Shown here piece after piece: positions 35,313-43,565 of a DNA stretch of 64,000 bases; within the stretch, counting starts at the first letter, position 1, and each line of letters opens with the position of its first letter. The notes below the pieces were generated by a model. The model did no database searches, was not told the DNA's origin, and saw nothing but the letters and a program-made list of their open reading frames with translations. Origin of the DNA: Pedobacter sp. AJM (GTDB lineage Bacteria; Bacteroidota; Bacteroidia; Sphingobacteriales; Sphingobacteriaceae); contig NZ_NHOT01000001.1 of assembly GCF_002197755.1 (NCBI RefSeq), positions 186,001 to 250,000 of the forward strand. The letters run 5' to 3'. A program made the translations under genes and the position numbers.

Positions 35313-36170
35313 TTATTTATGTCTTAAATAGGCGTCGATTAAAAAACAGAGCGCAAATACCACTGAAGCATATCCATTTAAGGTTTGAAATGCCCTGTTT
35401 ACTTTACTAATATCATTTGGTTTGACCAGCAAATGCTGATATACCAGCATGGAGCAGAAAAACAGAATCCCGATGTAATATACCCAGCTAAATTCGGTAA
35501 AAAAAACTGGCAGGATAACGCAGGCTGCTGAAAATACATGCAGTAAAACCGATACATTCAGTGCATTTTTTATGCCAAGTGCGGATGGGATGGAGTGTAA
35601 TTTTTCTTCCCGATCAAAATCCTCGTCCTGTAAGGCATAAATAATATCAAATCCACTTACCCAGAAAAGTACGGTTAAAGAATATAAAACAGGTACCAAA
35701 GCAAAATGCCCTGTTACGGCAATGTAGGCACCAATAGGGGCAAGCGCAAGGCCAAGTCCGAGTACCAGGTGGCACAGTGCGGTAAACCTTTTGGTATAGC
35801 TGTAAAACAATACTACGAAGAGGGCAACTGGCGATAAATAGAGGCAGAGCGGGTTGATGAAATAGGTGGCAGCTGCAAATAATATACAGTTGATGATTAC
35901 AAAAATGAGTGCTTCATTAGCTGACACCTTTCCGGCAGGAATATCACGCATTTGCGTACGTGGGTTTTTGGCATCAATATCCCGGTCCAGGTAGCGGTTA
36001 AATGCCATGGCTGCATTCCTGGCAAATACCATACACAGTAAAACTAAAATCAGTTTATGCCATTCGAAAGGATTTTCAGTGGTGGTTACACCGAGAAAAA
36101 AGCCAATCATGGCAAAAGGTAATGCAAAAACGGAGTGAGCGAATAATACGAGAGAAAAGTATTTTTTCAT
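35313..36170 (-). CDS. UbiA-family polyprenyltransferase
   Basis: The 285-residue inner-membrane enzyme attaches a polyprenyl chain to an aromatic acceptor. The first aspartate-rich motif NRYLDRDIDAKNPRT (about 58-72) and the second, DEDFDREEKLHSIPSALG (about 184-201), bind magnesium-diphosphate, with eight or so helices in between. The NPRT ending of the first motif is like the UbiA group linked to menaquinone synthesis by the futalosine route (MqnP type) more than E. coli UbiA. menG lies 0.9 kb away, which supports a quinone role. The acceptor is not proven. Confidence 0.88.
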   Translation of the reverse strand: MKKYFSLVLFAHSVFALPFAMIGFFLGVTTTENPFEWHKLILVLLCMVFARNAAMAFNRYLDRDIDAKNPRTQMRDIPAGKVSANEALIFVIINCILFAAATYFINPLCLYLSPVALFVVLFYSYTKRFTALCHLVLGLGLALAPIGAYIAVTGHFALVPVLYSLTVLFWVSGFDIIYALQDEDFDREEKLHSIPSALGIKNALNVSVLLHVFSAACVILPVFFTEFSWVYYIGILFFCSMLVYQHLLVKPNDISKVNRAFQTLNGYASVVFALCFLIDAYLRHK

Positions 36171-36245
36171 GTTTTAAAGATGATAGTCAATGGCTCATAG
36201 TTAATGGCTTTCCAGGATTGAACTATTGACCATAAACTAAATAAT

Positions 36246-36869
36246 TTAAAATTTCTTATATTCTGTTGGAACGACAAAATCATGATTTACCTCACCGATA
36301 AATTTAAGCACGTCATCTTTTCCATTTCCTTTTTCAGCTGAGGTGATGAACGTCGCCGGAATTTCCTCAAAAAATTCGCCTAATTTTTTCTTAAATGCAG
36401 CTACATTTTTCTGTGTGGTGGTCATACCTTGTTTATCGGCTTTGGTAAAAATCAATGAAAAAGGAATCTGTTTTTCACCTAACCAGTAGCAAAATTCAAT
36501 GTCAATCTGTTGTGGTTCTAAACGACTGTCAATCAAAACAAAAACACATTGCAGACTTTCTCTTTTGGTGATGTAGGCGCGGATAAATTTCTCCCATTTC
36601 TCTCTGCTGGTTTTTGAAACTTTTGCATAACCGTAACCCGGAAGATCGACAATGTACCACTTCTCATTAATTAAAAAGTGATTAATAAGTTGTGTTTTGC
36701 CTGGGCGCTGCGAAGTTTTCGCTAGGCCATGCTGATTCACTAACATATTAATTAAAGAGGATTTACCGACATTAGACCGGCCAATAAAAGCATATTCAGG
36801 CATTAATGGTGCCGGTAAAGCCGAAATCTGGGTGTTGCTGCAAACAAATGTTGCCGTTTTGATAACCAT
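36246..36869 (-). CDS. engB: Ribosome biogenesis GTPase EngB (YihA/YsxC)
   Basis: The 207-residue GTPase assists assembly of the large ribosomal subunit. The P-loop GRSNVGKSS is at 30-38, the effector region contains RPGKTQLINHF, G3 is DLPGYGYAKV (about 74-83), and G4 is TKAD. The DLPGYGYA form of G3 is diagnostic for EngB. It is complete, and divergent from menG across a repeat-rich spacer. Confidence 0.96.
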   Translation of the reverse strand: MVIKTATFVCSNTQISALPAPLMPEYAFIGRSNVGKSSLINMLVNQHGLAKTSQRPGKTQLINHFLINEKWYIVDLPGYGYAKVSKTSREKWEKFIRAYITKRESLQCVFVLIDSRLEPQQIDIEFCYWLGEKQIPFSLIFTKADKQGMTTTQKNVAAFKKKLGEFFEEIPATFITSAEKGNGKDDVLKFIGEVNHDFVVPTEYKKF

Positions 36870-36888
36870 AAGGCAAAGGTAGGGTTTT

Positions 36889-37016
36889 GAGTCCGAAGTC
36901 CGAAGTTCAAAGTCTAAAGTCGAAAATGATTAGTCTGGTAGAAATGTAAACTTTAAATGGTGCATTGATTATTGCAACCCAGACATTAGACTCTTGACTA
37001 AAGACTCCCGACTTTT
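36889..37016. repeat. Mirrored AGTC/GACT intergenic repeat between engB and menG
   Basis: The left arm has AGTCCGAAGTCCGAAG, then AAAGTCTAAAGTCG and TTAGTCTGG. The right arm has CCAGACATTAGACTC, TTGACTAAAGACTCCCGACT. AGTC on the left and GACT on the right recur every 7-11 bases as reverse complements around an unrelated centre, so the whole spacer can fold as one long imperfect stem. Confidence 0.8.
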
Positions 37017-37020
37017 TCCC

Positions 37021-37028
37021 TATATTTG
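37021..37028 (+). promoter_or_regulatory. Candidate -7 box of menG
   Basis: TATATTTG matches TAnnTTTG and ends nine bases before the ATG at 37038, so the message would have almost no leader. A TTG lies 24 bases upstream of the box, somewhat far for a -33 element. Confidence 0.55.
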
Positions 37029-37037
37029 CTACTTATC

Positions 37038-37736
37038 ATGAATCAGAACATCACTCCATACCAGGTTACAGATGCAACTAAAAAAGAGCAGGTTGCAACC
37101 ATGTTTAATAACATTTCAGGTACATACGATTTTTTAAACCATTTTCTTTCTTTAGGTATAGATGTACTCTGGCGCAAGAAGGCCATTAAGGAACTGGTGT
37201 CTATTCAGCCAAGAAATTTACTGGATGTGGCTACCGGCACAGGTGATTTTGCATTCGAAGCCATCAAGAAACTGCATCCTGAAAAAGTGGTCGGTGTAGA
37301 TATATCTGAAGGCATGCTGGAAGTGGCCCGCAAAAAAATCAACCAACGTAGCTTAAGTGAAATATTTTCGGTTCAGGTTGGTGATTCGGAAGGCCTGCAT
37401 TTTGAAGCAGATACCTTTGATGCCATTACCTGTGCTTATGGCGTGCGGAACTTCGAAAATCTGGAGAAAGGTTTGGCTGATATGTATCGTGTATTAAAAC
37501 CAGGTGGGAAAATGGTCATTCTGGAGTTTTCCAAACCGAGGGCGTTTCCGGTAAAACAGCTATACAATTTTTATTTTTTACATGTTACACCATTTTTTGG
37601 AAAATTATTTTCAAAAGATGCTAGGGCCTACACCTATTTACCAGAATCTGTAGCAGCCTTTCCGGATGGTAATGATTTTACTGCCCAGTTGTCATCCTTA
37701 TTTTTTTTCAGATCGCGGATTTCATGGTTAAAATAA
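37038..37736 (+). CDS. menG: Demethylmenaquinone methyltransferase, C-terminus replaced
   Basis: UbiE/MenG makes menaquinone by C-methylation of demethylmenaquinone with S-adenosylmethionine. From ATG 37038 residues 1-214 match the family well: motif LLDVATGTGDFAFEA (61-75), GVRNFENLEKGL, YRVLKPGGKMVILEFSKP and ARAYTYLPESVAAFPDGNDF. At about 37,680 the match stops, and the frame runs 18 residues into antisense mqo sequence before a stop. The family normally has about 25-30 more residues with the final strand, so this copy is truncated and probably inactive or unstable. Menaquinone is the only respiratory quinone in most Bacteroidota, so either another copy exists or the junction is an assembly error. 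Confidence 0.85.
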   Translation: MNQNITPYQVTDATKKEQVATMFNNISGTYDFLNHFLSLGIDVLWRKKAIKELVSIQPRNLLDVATGTGDFAFEAIKKLHPEKVVGVDISEGMLEVARKKINQRSLSEIFSVQVGDSEGLHFEADTFDAITCAYGVRNFENLEKGLADMYRVLKPGGKMVILEFSKPRAFPVKQLYNFYFLHVTPFFGKLFSKDARAYTYLPESVAAFPDGNDFTAQLSSLFFFRSRISWLK

Positions 37737-38359
37737 AGATTTACATTTTCCTGTTCCTTCAGGTGGCTGAACATATCACGGGTTAAAGAACCAAAATTAA
37801 CGTCAGTTCCCAGATCCATTTTGGTTGCTGCAATTTTTTCATCTTTCTTGCGACCGTCCATAATCAAAGGTGCCCAGGTATCAATTACTTTTGCATCCTC
37901 CGTATATTCCATCTCACTGAACAGCGTACATTTTTGCAATGCCTCATAACGCTTTTTCAGGTACTCTACATTCTTCTTTCCCCAAACAAAGCTCATGTGC
38001 GGAATTTTGCGAATAAAGTTTCCCGGGTTTGAAACCAATCCTTTTTCAATAAGGTAAGCCCAGAACTGTTTAGAAACTTCAAAGTTTTCGGCAATCTGTA
38101 CGGCCTTTTTGGTTTCAACCGTACCGTCCTTTTTTTCGGGAGTATAATTCAATTCACAAAAAGCAGAATGACCAGTCCCTGCATTATTCCAGGCATCAGA
38201 ACTTTCTGCCGCCGCAATGTCAAGTCTTTCGTAAATTTCGATGCTTAAACCAGGTTCTAACTCTTTTAATAAAACCCCAAGGGTAGCGCTCATAATACCT
38301 GCGCCTATTAAAATCACATCTACGTCAGTTTTGCCAACTGTCTTTTTCTTTTTAGTCAT
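37634..38359 (-). pseudogene. mqo: Malate:quinone oxidoreductase, N-terminal fragment
   Basis: The frame encodes 241 residues. The FAD-binding start VDVILIGAGIMSATLGVLL and the SSDAWNNAGTGHSAFCELNYTP block identify Mqo, the membrane-associated enzyme that oxidises malate to oxaloacetate in the citric acid cycle. Mqo is normally about 490-500 residues. Here similarity ends at about residue 228 (DDNWAVK, near 37,676), and the last 13 residues are antisense menG. The C-terminal half, with the rest of the FAD and substrate domains, is missing, so the product cannot be active. It converges with menG, and one junction damages both genes. Confidence 0.88.
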
Positions 38360-38676
38360 TTTATATTAAAGGAGTTACAAATTTAGAATCATTTTAAACA
38401 TACAACGAATTTTGCAGTCGGAAAACTAAAAAAATTGCCAAAAAATTAGAATTTAATGTAGTAAAATATTTTTTTCGAGAATCTGATTCGCAAAAGCCAT
38501 TCCGTTTTAAACCACCTGATCAAAATTTGATAAAAATGGCATTATAAAAACAGAACCAAAGATCATATCGCCTGAATTAAAAAAATCTATTGCATAAACA
38601 AACATTTGATCCTGCGATAGTTTGAAAAAAGACTAGTTTTGATTAGCCAGCATTTTGGTTTACCTATTTATTTTAA
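38360..38676. other. Intergenic region upstream of mqo fragment and lipoprotein gene
   Basis: This 317-base AT-rich spacer separates the divergent mqo fragment and the lipoprotein gene and should hold both promoters. TAGTTTTG at 38634-38641 fits a -7 box for the lipoprotein gene, with TTTG 25 bases upstream of it. I see no small reading frame, RNA gene or repeat. Confidence 0.4.
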
Positions 38677-38685
38677 ATGATAATG

Positions 38686-39972
38686 ATGAAGTATTCGCTC
38701 TTATTAATTTGCACAATTTTCCTTTGGGCTTGTTCTGGTGACCAAACAGATGAAGCCTTACTTCTTTTGGATAAACAAAAGCTACAGGAAAACATCAATT
38801 ATGATAAAATCATTTTTTATAAGTTTACCAAAATTGCCATTCGTGCAAATGCGGTGCTGGACACTAATATGTCCGAGTATCAGCATTTTTCTAAGTACAA
38901 CCAATCTGTTTTGTCGTTAATGGATACCAGCAAACATCGCATTTCGGTGTTGGAAGCCTTTAAAATCTACAACAATTACCGTAAGGTGAAAACTTTTGTA
39001 AAAGAAACCGACGAAGATATTTTCCCGGGATTGATACAGGGTTTTAATGTGCTCTACGGTGCGCCAAAAGTAAATTTAAAGACCATTGACCCGGCAGAAA
39101 GGCTTCGTATGCAAAATATTGAGCACGCCATTTTAAGCATGGCAGTATTAACTACCCGGGATTTAGGTCAGCCATTTGCCTTATATGAATGCTCAAAAAC
39201 ACAGCCCGAACTTTTGCCTGACTCTGAAATGAAAACATTGCTGGAATTTGTACGGGGATTCTTATTTTTTGGAAATAACCTGTATTATCTTTCAGAGGAT
39301 GGCTTATCAAGAAACATCAAGTGGCTTGATCAAAATAAAGATATGCCTTTGCCCTATACCAAGGCTTTTTTTGGCTGGAGAAATTTAAGTGACGCCCAAA
39401 CTCATATTGCCTTTGATGGAATGAATTACCTATTCAGAGGCTTCGACAGAATGCGCATGGCACGCAAGATTGATGAAGAAAGATCTTTAGAAGATTTTGA
39501 ATGCTTTTTAAAGGATATGAATAAGCTAGGCTTTCAAAACGAATTGGTATGGATTATTGACGCTTATCTGCATCTAAAAAGAGATCAACCGGAAAAAGCT
39601 GTTCCAGCGCTTGAAAAGCTAAAGAAAAGCACTTTGTTTTCAGACACAGAACATAAGGCATTTCAAAAAATCATTGATTTTGCAGGTGAAAGAAAATCAG
39701 ATGCAGCGTTAAATGGTGTTTATGATAAAGCCTTTATCACAAAACTGGTTTCAAAATACATGATTGCTACCCTATCAAAAATTAACTGGGAACGGGTAAT
39801 GAAGGAAAACGATGTTCCACACACCAAAGAGATTTTCGCAGGCATTCATAAATTCAGAAACCTTTCAAATGCAGTTAGTCAATATACCGGGTCATCTACT
39901 ATAAATAACGGTAAAAAAGAAATCACCAAAAAAGGGAATGCGCTATTGAACCAAGCAAAAAGTTTATGGTAA
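38686..39972 (+). CDS. Lipoprotein of unknown function, helical
   Basis: From ATG 38686 (428 residues; ATGs at 38677 and 38683 are alternatives) the product has a signal ending in lipobox LWAC with Cys16. The mature part looks almost entirely helical, with Lys/Glu/Asp-rich segments and a region (about 280-330) with TPR-like spacing (LKRDQPEKAVPALEKLKKS). I recognise no catalytic motif. It has no same-strand partner nearer than lipA 137 bases downstream, which has its own promoter. Function unknown. Confidence 0.75.
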   Translation: MKYSLLLICTIFLWACSGDQTDEALLLLDKQKLQENINYDKIIFYKFTKIAIRANAVLDTNMSEYQHFSKYNQSVLSLMDTSKHRISVLEAFKIYNNYRKVKTFVKETDEDIFPGLIQGFNVLYGAPKVNLKTIDPAERLRMQNIEHAILSMAVLTTRDLGQPFALYECSKTQPELLPDSEMKTLLEFVRGFLFFGNNLYYLSEDGLSRNIKWLDQNKDMPLPYTKAFFGWRNLSDAQTHIAFDGMNYLFRGFDRMRMARKIDEERSLEDFECFLKDMNKLGFQNELVWIIDAYLHLKRDQPEKAVPALEKLKKSTLFSDTEHKAFQKIIDFAGERKSDAALNGVYDKAFITKLVSKYMIATLSKINWERVMKENDVPHTKEIFAGIHKFRNLSNAVSQYTGSSTINNGKKEITKKGNALLNQAKSLW

Positions 39973-40073
39973 GCTATAAGTCGGCATGTCTAATTTGCAG
40001 GATCTGAATCAGAGAATTTGCATTTCCTTTAAAAAGTAACCTTCAAACATTACAACATTACAACATTTCCATA

Positions 40074-40105
40074 TTGTTACATTTCAATCCTAATCCTTAA
40101 CTTTG
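40074..40105 (+). promoter_or_regulatory. Promoter of lipA with no room for a leader
   Basis: TTG at 40074-40076 and TAACTTTG at 40098-40105 are 21 bases apart. The lipA ATG begins at 40110, only four bases after the -7 box, at or before the expected transcription start. This predicts a leaderless message. Confidence 0.7.
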
Positions 40106-40109
40106 CATT

Positions 40110-41003
40110 ATGATTGATCTACCAGTTGTACCTGCAGTAACCGAAGTTAAACGTAAACCGGATTGGTTGCGTGTAAAATTGCCTGTTGGCAAAGAATACG
40201 CTCAGGTTCGCAGTCTGGTCGATACCCATAAACTCCACACCATTTGTGAAAGTGGTAACTGTCCGAATATGGGCGAATGCTGGGGTGCTGGTACTGCAAC
40301 GTTCATGATTCTTGGAAATATTTGTACGCGTAGCTGCTCGTTTTGTGCTGTGGCTACCGGACGGCCCTTAGCTGTTGATGTTGATGAACCAAACCGGATT
40401 GCCGATTCAGTAAGATTAATGGGGGTAAAACACTGCGTAATCACATCAGTAGACCGTGATGATCTAAAAGACGGTGGTTCTATTATCTGGGCTGAAACAT
40501 TGCAGGCCATCCGCAGGGAAAGTCCGGTAACAACACTGGAAACTCTAATTCCTGACTTTAAAGGGCAGTGGGATAATTTATACCGTGTGCTGGAAGAACG
40601 TCCGGAAGTGGTATCACATAATATGGAAACGGTTAAACGCTTAACCAGACAGGTAAGAATTCAGGCTAAATACGACAGAAGCCTGGAAGCGCTGAAAAGA
40701 ATTTCTGATTTTGGTTTGAGAACTAAAACTGGTATTATGCTTGGTTTAGGTGAAACGGATGAAGATATCTTTGAAGCGATGGATGACCTGGTTGCAAATG
40801 GTGTACATATTTTAACATTGGGCCAGTATTTACAGCCTACCCGCAATCACCATCCGGTTATCGATTGGATTCATCCTGATCAGTTTGCCATGTATAAAGA
40901 AGTGGGTTTATCAAAAGGATTAAAATATGTAGAAAGTGGCCCACTGGTTCGCTCTTCCTATCATGCTGAAAAACATCTTTTCCCGATTGATGGTATAGCA
41001 TAA
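40110..41003 (+). CDS. lipA: Lipoyl synthase
   Basis: LipA inserts two sulfur atoms into octanoyl groups on lipoyl domains of pyruvate and 2-oxoglutarate dehydrogenases and the glycine cleavage H protein. The 297-residue protein has both iron-sulfur sites: the auxiliary cluster cysteines Cys46, Cys51 and Cys57 ([12 protein letters not shown]) and the radical SAM motif Cys72, Cys76, Cys79 (CTRSCSFC). The C-terminal [13 protein letters not shown] contains the conserved Ser that completes the auxiliary cluster. Length is normal. Its promoter abuts the start codon, and a long hairpin terminator follows. Confidence 0.97.
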   Translation: MIDLPVVPAVTEVKRKPDWLRVKLPVGKEYAQVRSLVDTHKLHTICESGNCPNMGECWGAGTATFMILGNICTRSCSFCAVATGRPLAVDVDEPNRIADSVRLMGVKHCVITSVDRDDLKDGGSIIWAETLQAIRRESPVTTLETLIPDFKGQWDNLYRVLEERPEVVSHNMETVKRLTRQVRIQAKYDRSLEALKRISDFGLRTKTGIMLGLGETDEDIFEAMDDLVANGVHILTLGQYLQPTRNHHPVIDWIHPDQFAMYKEVGLSKGLKYVESGPLVRSSYHAEKHLFPIDGIA

Positions 41004-41024
41004 AGCAGAAAATGACTGCAGTTT

Positions 41025-41080
41025 AAAAAATGTTTTAAAAATTGCACTCCCTGCAGGAATTTCTTTATAAAACATTTTTT
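41025..41080 (+). terminator. Terminator of lipA overlapping the next promoter
   Basis: AAAAAATGTTTTA (41025-41037) and TAAAACATTTTTT (41068-41080) form a perfect 13-bp AT stem, with AAATT/AATTT and a CCTGCAGG palindrome inside the loop. The T-tract runs into the TTTG -33 element of the sigma-factor gene at 41079-41082. Confidence 0.75.
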
Positions 41081-41109
41081 TGCTTTTCGTGTTCAGTAAT
41101 GTATCTTAG
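41079..41109 (+). promoter_or_regulatory. Promoter of the ECF sigma gene
   Basis: TTTG at 41079-41082 and TATCTTAG at 41102-41109 (consensus TAnnTTTG, one base off) are 19 bases apart. The GTG start at 41118 lies eight bases after the box, again leaving no space for a ribosome-binding site. Confidence 0.6.
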
Positions 41110-41117
41110 CAAGCATA

Positions 41118-41669
41118 GTGACCGCATTGAAAAAAACTACATTAACTGAACCTGAACTTGTTTTTGCACTACAATCGAGAGATTCGTCAGTGTTAAAAAC
41201 ACTGTATGGGATGTATTCATCTGCACTTTACGGCGTTATTTCCAGGATTATCACCCATACGGAGCTTGCTGAAGATGTATTGCAGGAAACCTTTGTAAAG
41301 ATCTGGCAATCTGCTGAACATTACGACAATTCCAAAGGAAGACTGTTTACCTGGATGATGAATATTGCACGAAATTTATCTATTGATAAGTTACGTTCTA
41401 AAGATTTTAAAAATTCACTCAAAAACCAGGATATAGAAAATAACGTAAGTTTCGTTGATGAACAAAACAAAGTTACTTTTAACCCGGATGTACTTGGGAT
41501 AAAGCAGCTTGTTGAAAATCTAAAACCGGACTTACATGCCGTTCTTGATTTAGTTTATTACAAAGGCTATACACATGTAGAAGCCGCAGAAAAGTTAAAT
41601 CTGCCATTGGGTACGGTAAAAACCCGCATTCGTTTGGCTATTATTGAATTGAGAAGGAATTTTAATTAA
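41118..41669 (+). CDS. ECF-type sigma factor (SigK-like group)
   Basis: The 183-residue protein has sigma region 2 (about 25-95: LAEDVLQETFVKIWQSAEHYD, TWMMNIARNLSIDKLRS) and region 4 (about 130-180: HAVLDLVYYKGYTHVEAAEKLNLPLGTVKTRIR). The start is GTG at 41118; the first ATG would remove about 30 residues of region 2. It is followed two bases later by its membrane anti-sigma factor, so the pair should be co-expressed and self-regulating, like SigK/RskA systems. Confidence 0.94.
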   Translation: MTALKKTTLTEPELVFALQSRDSSVLKTLYGMYSSALYGVISRIITHTELAEDVLQETFVKIWQSAEHYDNSKGRLFTWMMNIARNLSIDKLRSKDFKNSLKNQDIENNVSFVDEQNKVTFNPDVLGIKQLVENLKPDLHAVLDLVYYKGYTHVEAAEKLNLPLGTVKTRIRLAIIELRRNFN

Positions 41670-41671
41670 GC

Positions 41672-42526
41672 GTGGAAAATTTAAAAGCATATATCGAATC
41701 AGGAGTACTTGAACTGTACGTTTTGGGTGATTTATCGCCCCAGGAAGCGCTGCAGGTACAGGAACTTGCCAGTCAGCATCAGGAAATCAGAAATGAACTT
41801 GCTGCCATTGAAGATGCGCTGGAAAAATATGCCATGCAAAATGCAGTACAACCTGCTGCGTTTGTTGAAACAAAACTATTTGAGAAATTAGGTATTGGTG
41901 CAGATGAAGAAACTGAGCCTGTTCTTATACCATCTTTACCACAAGAAACAAAAATAGTTCAGCTTGAAAACCATAGCGGAAAGGTAAAAACCTTGCGTTA
42001 TGCACTGGTTGCCTGCATTGCACTTTTGTTGATGAGTACAGCGGCATTGTTTATCACCTATAGTAAGTTAACCGATGCACACGACCAGATTGCGAGTTTA
42101 AATTTAGATAAACAAAAATTTGCAGGTGTTGTAAGCAAACTTGAATATTCTAACCAGGGATTAAATAATCTGGTACAGATGAATGAGAGTAAAGAATGGG
42201 CGACCATCAAAATGAAGGGGCAGGCCATAAGTCCTCAGGCAAAAATGAATGTCTATTGGAATAAAAAAAATAAAAATGTTTTGATTAATTACCTGGCAAT
42301 GGATCTTCCGAAGGCAGATGCGCAACATGAATACCAACTTTGGGCAATGGTAAATGGAAAACCGGTAAGTCTTGGTGTATTTGGCAAAACGGATTCGACT
42401 TCAAAAGAAGCCCTTTTAAAAATGCAAGCCATTCAGGATGCACAGGCTTTTGCAGTAACACTTGAACCGATGGGTGGAAGTGCAAACCCAACGATGGAAA
42501 AACTAACCGTAATGGGTGGTGTTTAA
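41672..42526 (+). CDS. RskA-like anti-sigma factor
   Basis: The 284-residue protein starts with GTG two bases after the sigma gene. The N-terminal LELYVLGDLSPQEALQVQELA segment (about 12-32) is the anti-sigma helix set of the RskA type that holds the sigma factor at the membrane. One membrane helix (about 109-131, LRYALVACIALLLMSTAALF) leads to a coiled linker and an extracytoplasmic anti-sigma-K domain (about 170-284) containing YWNKKNKNVLINYL and YQLWAMVNGKPVSLGVF. Regulated proteolysis is expected from family knowledge; the signal is not known. Confidence 0.92.
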   Translation: MENLKAYIESGVLELYVLGDLSPQEALQVQELASQHQEIRNELAAIEDALEKYAMQNAVQPAAFVETKLFEKLGIGADEETEPVLIPSLPQETKIVQLENHSGKVKTLRYALVACIALLLMSTAALFITYSKLTDAHDQIASLNLDKQKFAGVVSKLEYSNQGLNNLVQMNESKEWATIKMKGQAISPQAKMNVYWNKKNKNVLINYLAMDLPKADAQHEYQLWAMVNGKPVSLGVFGKTDSTSKEALLKMQAIQDAQAFAVTLEPMGGSANPTMEKLTVMGGV

Positions 42527-42542
42527 TTAGAATATTTAAATA

Positions 42543-42581
42543 AAAAAATCCCGGCAGGTTTTAAATTTGCTGGGATTTTTT
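42543..42581. terminator. Bidirectional terminator between the anti-sigma and AIM24 genes
   Basis: AAAAAATCCCGGCA and TGCTGGGATTTTTT pair along 14 positions with one wobble. A-runs on one side and T-runs on the other let it stop both converging transcripts (stop codons at 42526 and 42590). Confidence 0.88.
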
Positions 42582-42589
42582 ATGATATT

Positions 42590-43291
42590 TTATTTTTGTG
42601 CGTATTTCACTTCTTCATATGGCTGAACTAACACCCAGCCCTCTCCGAAAAACTCTAATTGAAATGATTCCCCACTCCCTCTTCCGATGAATGAGCCAAA
42701 AGTAAGATTGGTCTTAATATTAGGTGATAAATTTTCTGACCAGGCCACTGTTGCATTGGGATCCGTATAAACCGGCTGATTGGCACTTACCCTCAACAAA
42801 ATGGGCTCTCCGTGTGTGGTAATGGCAATATACCCGCTGCCAGATAATTTAACCTGAAATAATCCGCCACTCATCATTCCTGCAACACTTTTTAACATCT
42901 TGATTTCATTCTTAATGCTGTCTTCAAGTGCCAGAACATCGTTTCCATTCACAAAAACGGATTCATTCTGAAGTTTAATGATTTTAACCTTTTTACCTTC
43001 ATCAGCTAAATAAAGTTTGCCTGTTCCTGTTGCATGCATCAATGATGTGCCTTCTCCGGATATCGCTTTTTTCAATAAGCCGCCTAATCCTTTACTTAAC
43101 AAACCTTCGCGTTTAAAATCAACGTTGCCAATATAGGCTACCATCGATCCTGCTTTGGCCATAATTTTCTGGTTTTTCAGATTGACTTCCAGCAAGGCAG
43201 GTTTCTCCAGTTCAAAAAAATCATTTTCATTGGGATCTTCTGCCGATTCCTGAATGAGCTCCTTTAAGGTATACTCTTTTTTTGTTTCCAT
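42590..43291 (-). CDS. AIM24/TIGR00266-family protein
   Basis: The 233-residue protein belongs to the AIM24 (former DUF124) family. It shows the family's beta-rich pattern with AKAGSMVAYIGNVDFKREG, GEGTSLMHATGTGKLYLAD, VFVNGNDVLALEDSIK and GLFQVKLSGSGYIAITTHGEPILL. Bacterial members are cytosolic, trimeric beta-prism proteins with no established biochemical role. It is a single-gene unit; the 274-base spacer upstream shows no recognised signal. Confidence 0.88.
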   Translation of the reverse strand: METKKEYTLKELIQESAEDPNENDFFELEKPALLEVNLKNQKIMAKAGSMVAYIGNVDFKREGLLSKGLGGLLKKAISGEGTSLMHATGTGKLYLADEGKKVKIIKLQNESVFVNGNDVLALEDSIKNEIKMLKSVAGMMSGGLFQVKLSGSGYIAITTHGEPILLRVSANQPVYTDPNATVAWSENLSPNIKTNLTFGSFIGRGSGESFQLEFFGEGWVLVQPYEEVKYAQK

Positions 43292-43565
43292 AATTAAATA
43301 TTGTTTTTCGGTTTTCTAACACCCTCATCAATTCGTGAGCCAAATCATTTTATAAATAGCTGTTTGCCCGAAGTATGCACACGAATAAAAAAAATACGGC
43401 TCTTAAACATTCCCAAAAGGGGTTTAAACCATTTTTAATTTGTGATTAATTTTTTCAGTAATACCATGTCGTCAGTGATAACTCAGGCAAATCGGACACT
43501 TTTAAAAACACATTTATCACTGAATAGATCCACCCGAATAGTACTCAGGAAATTACATGCGTCAA

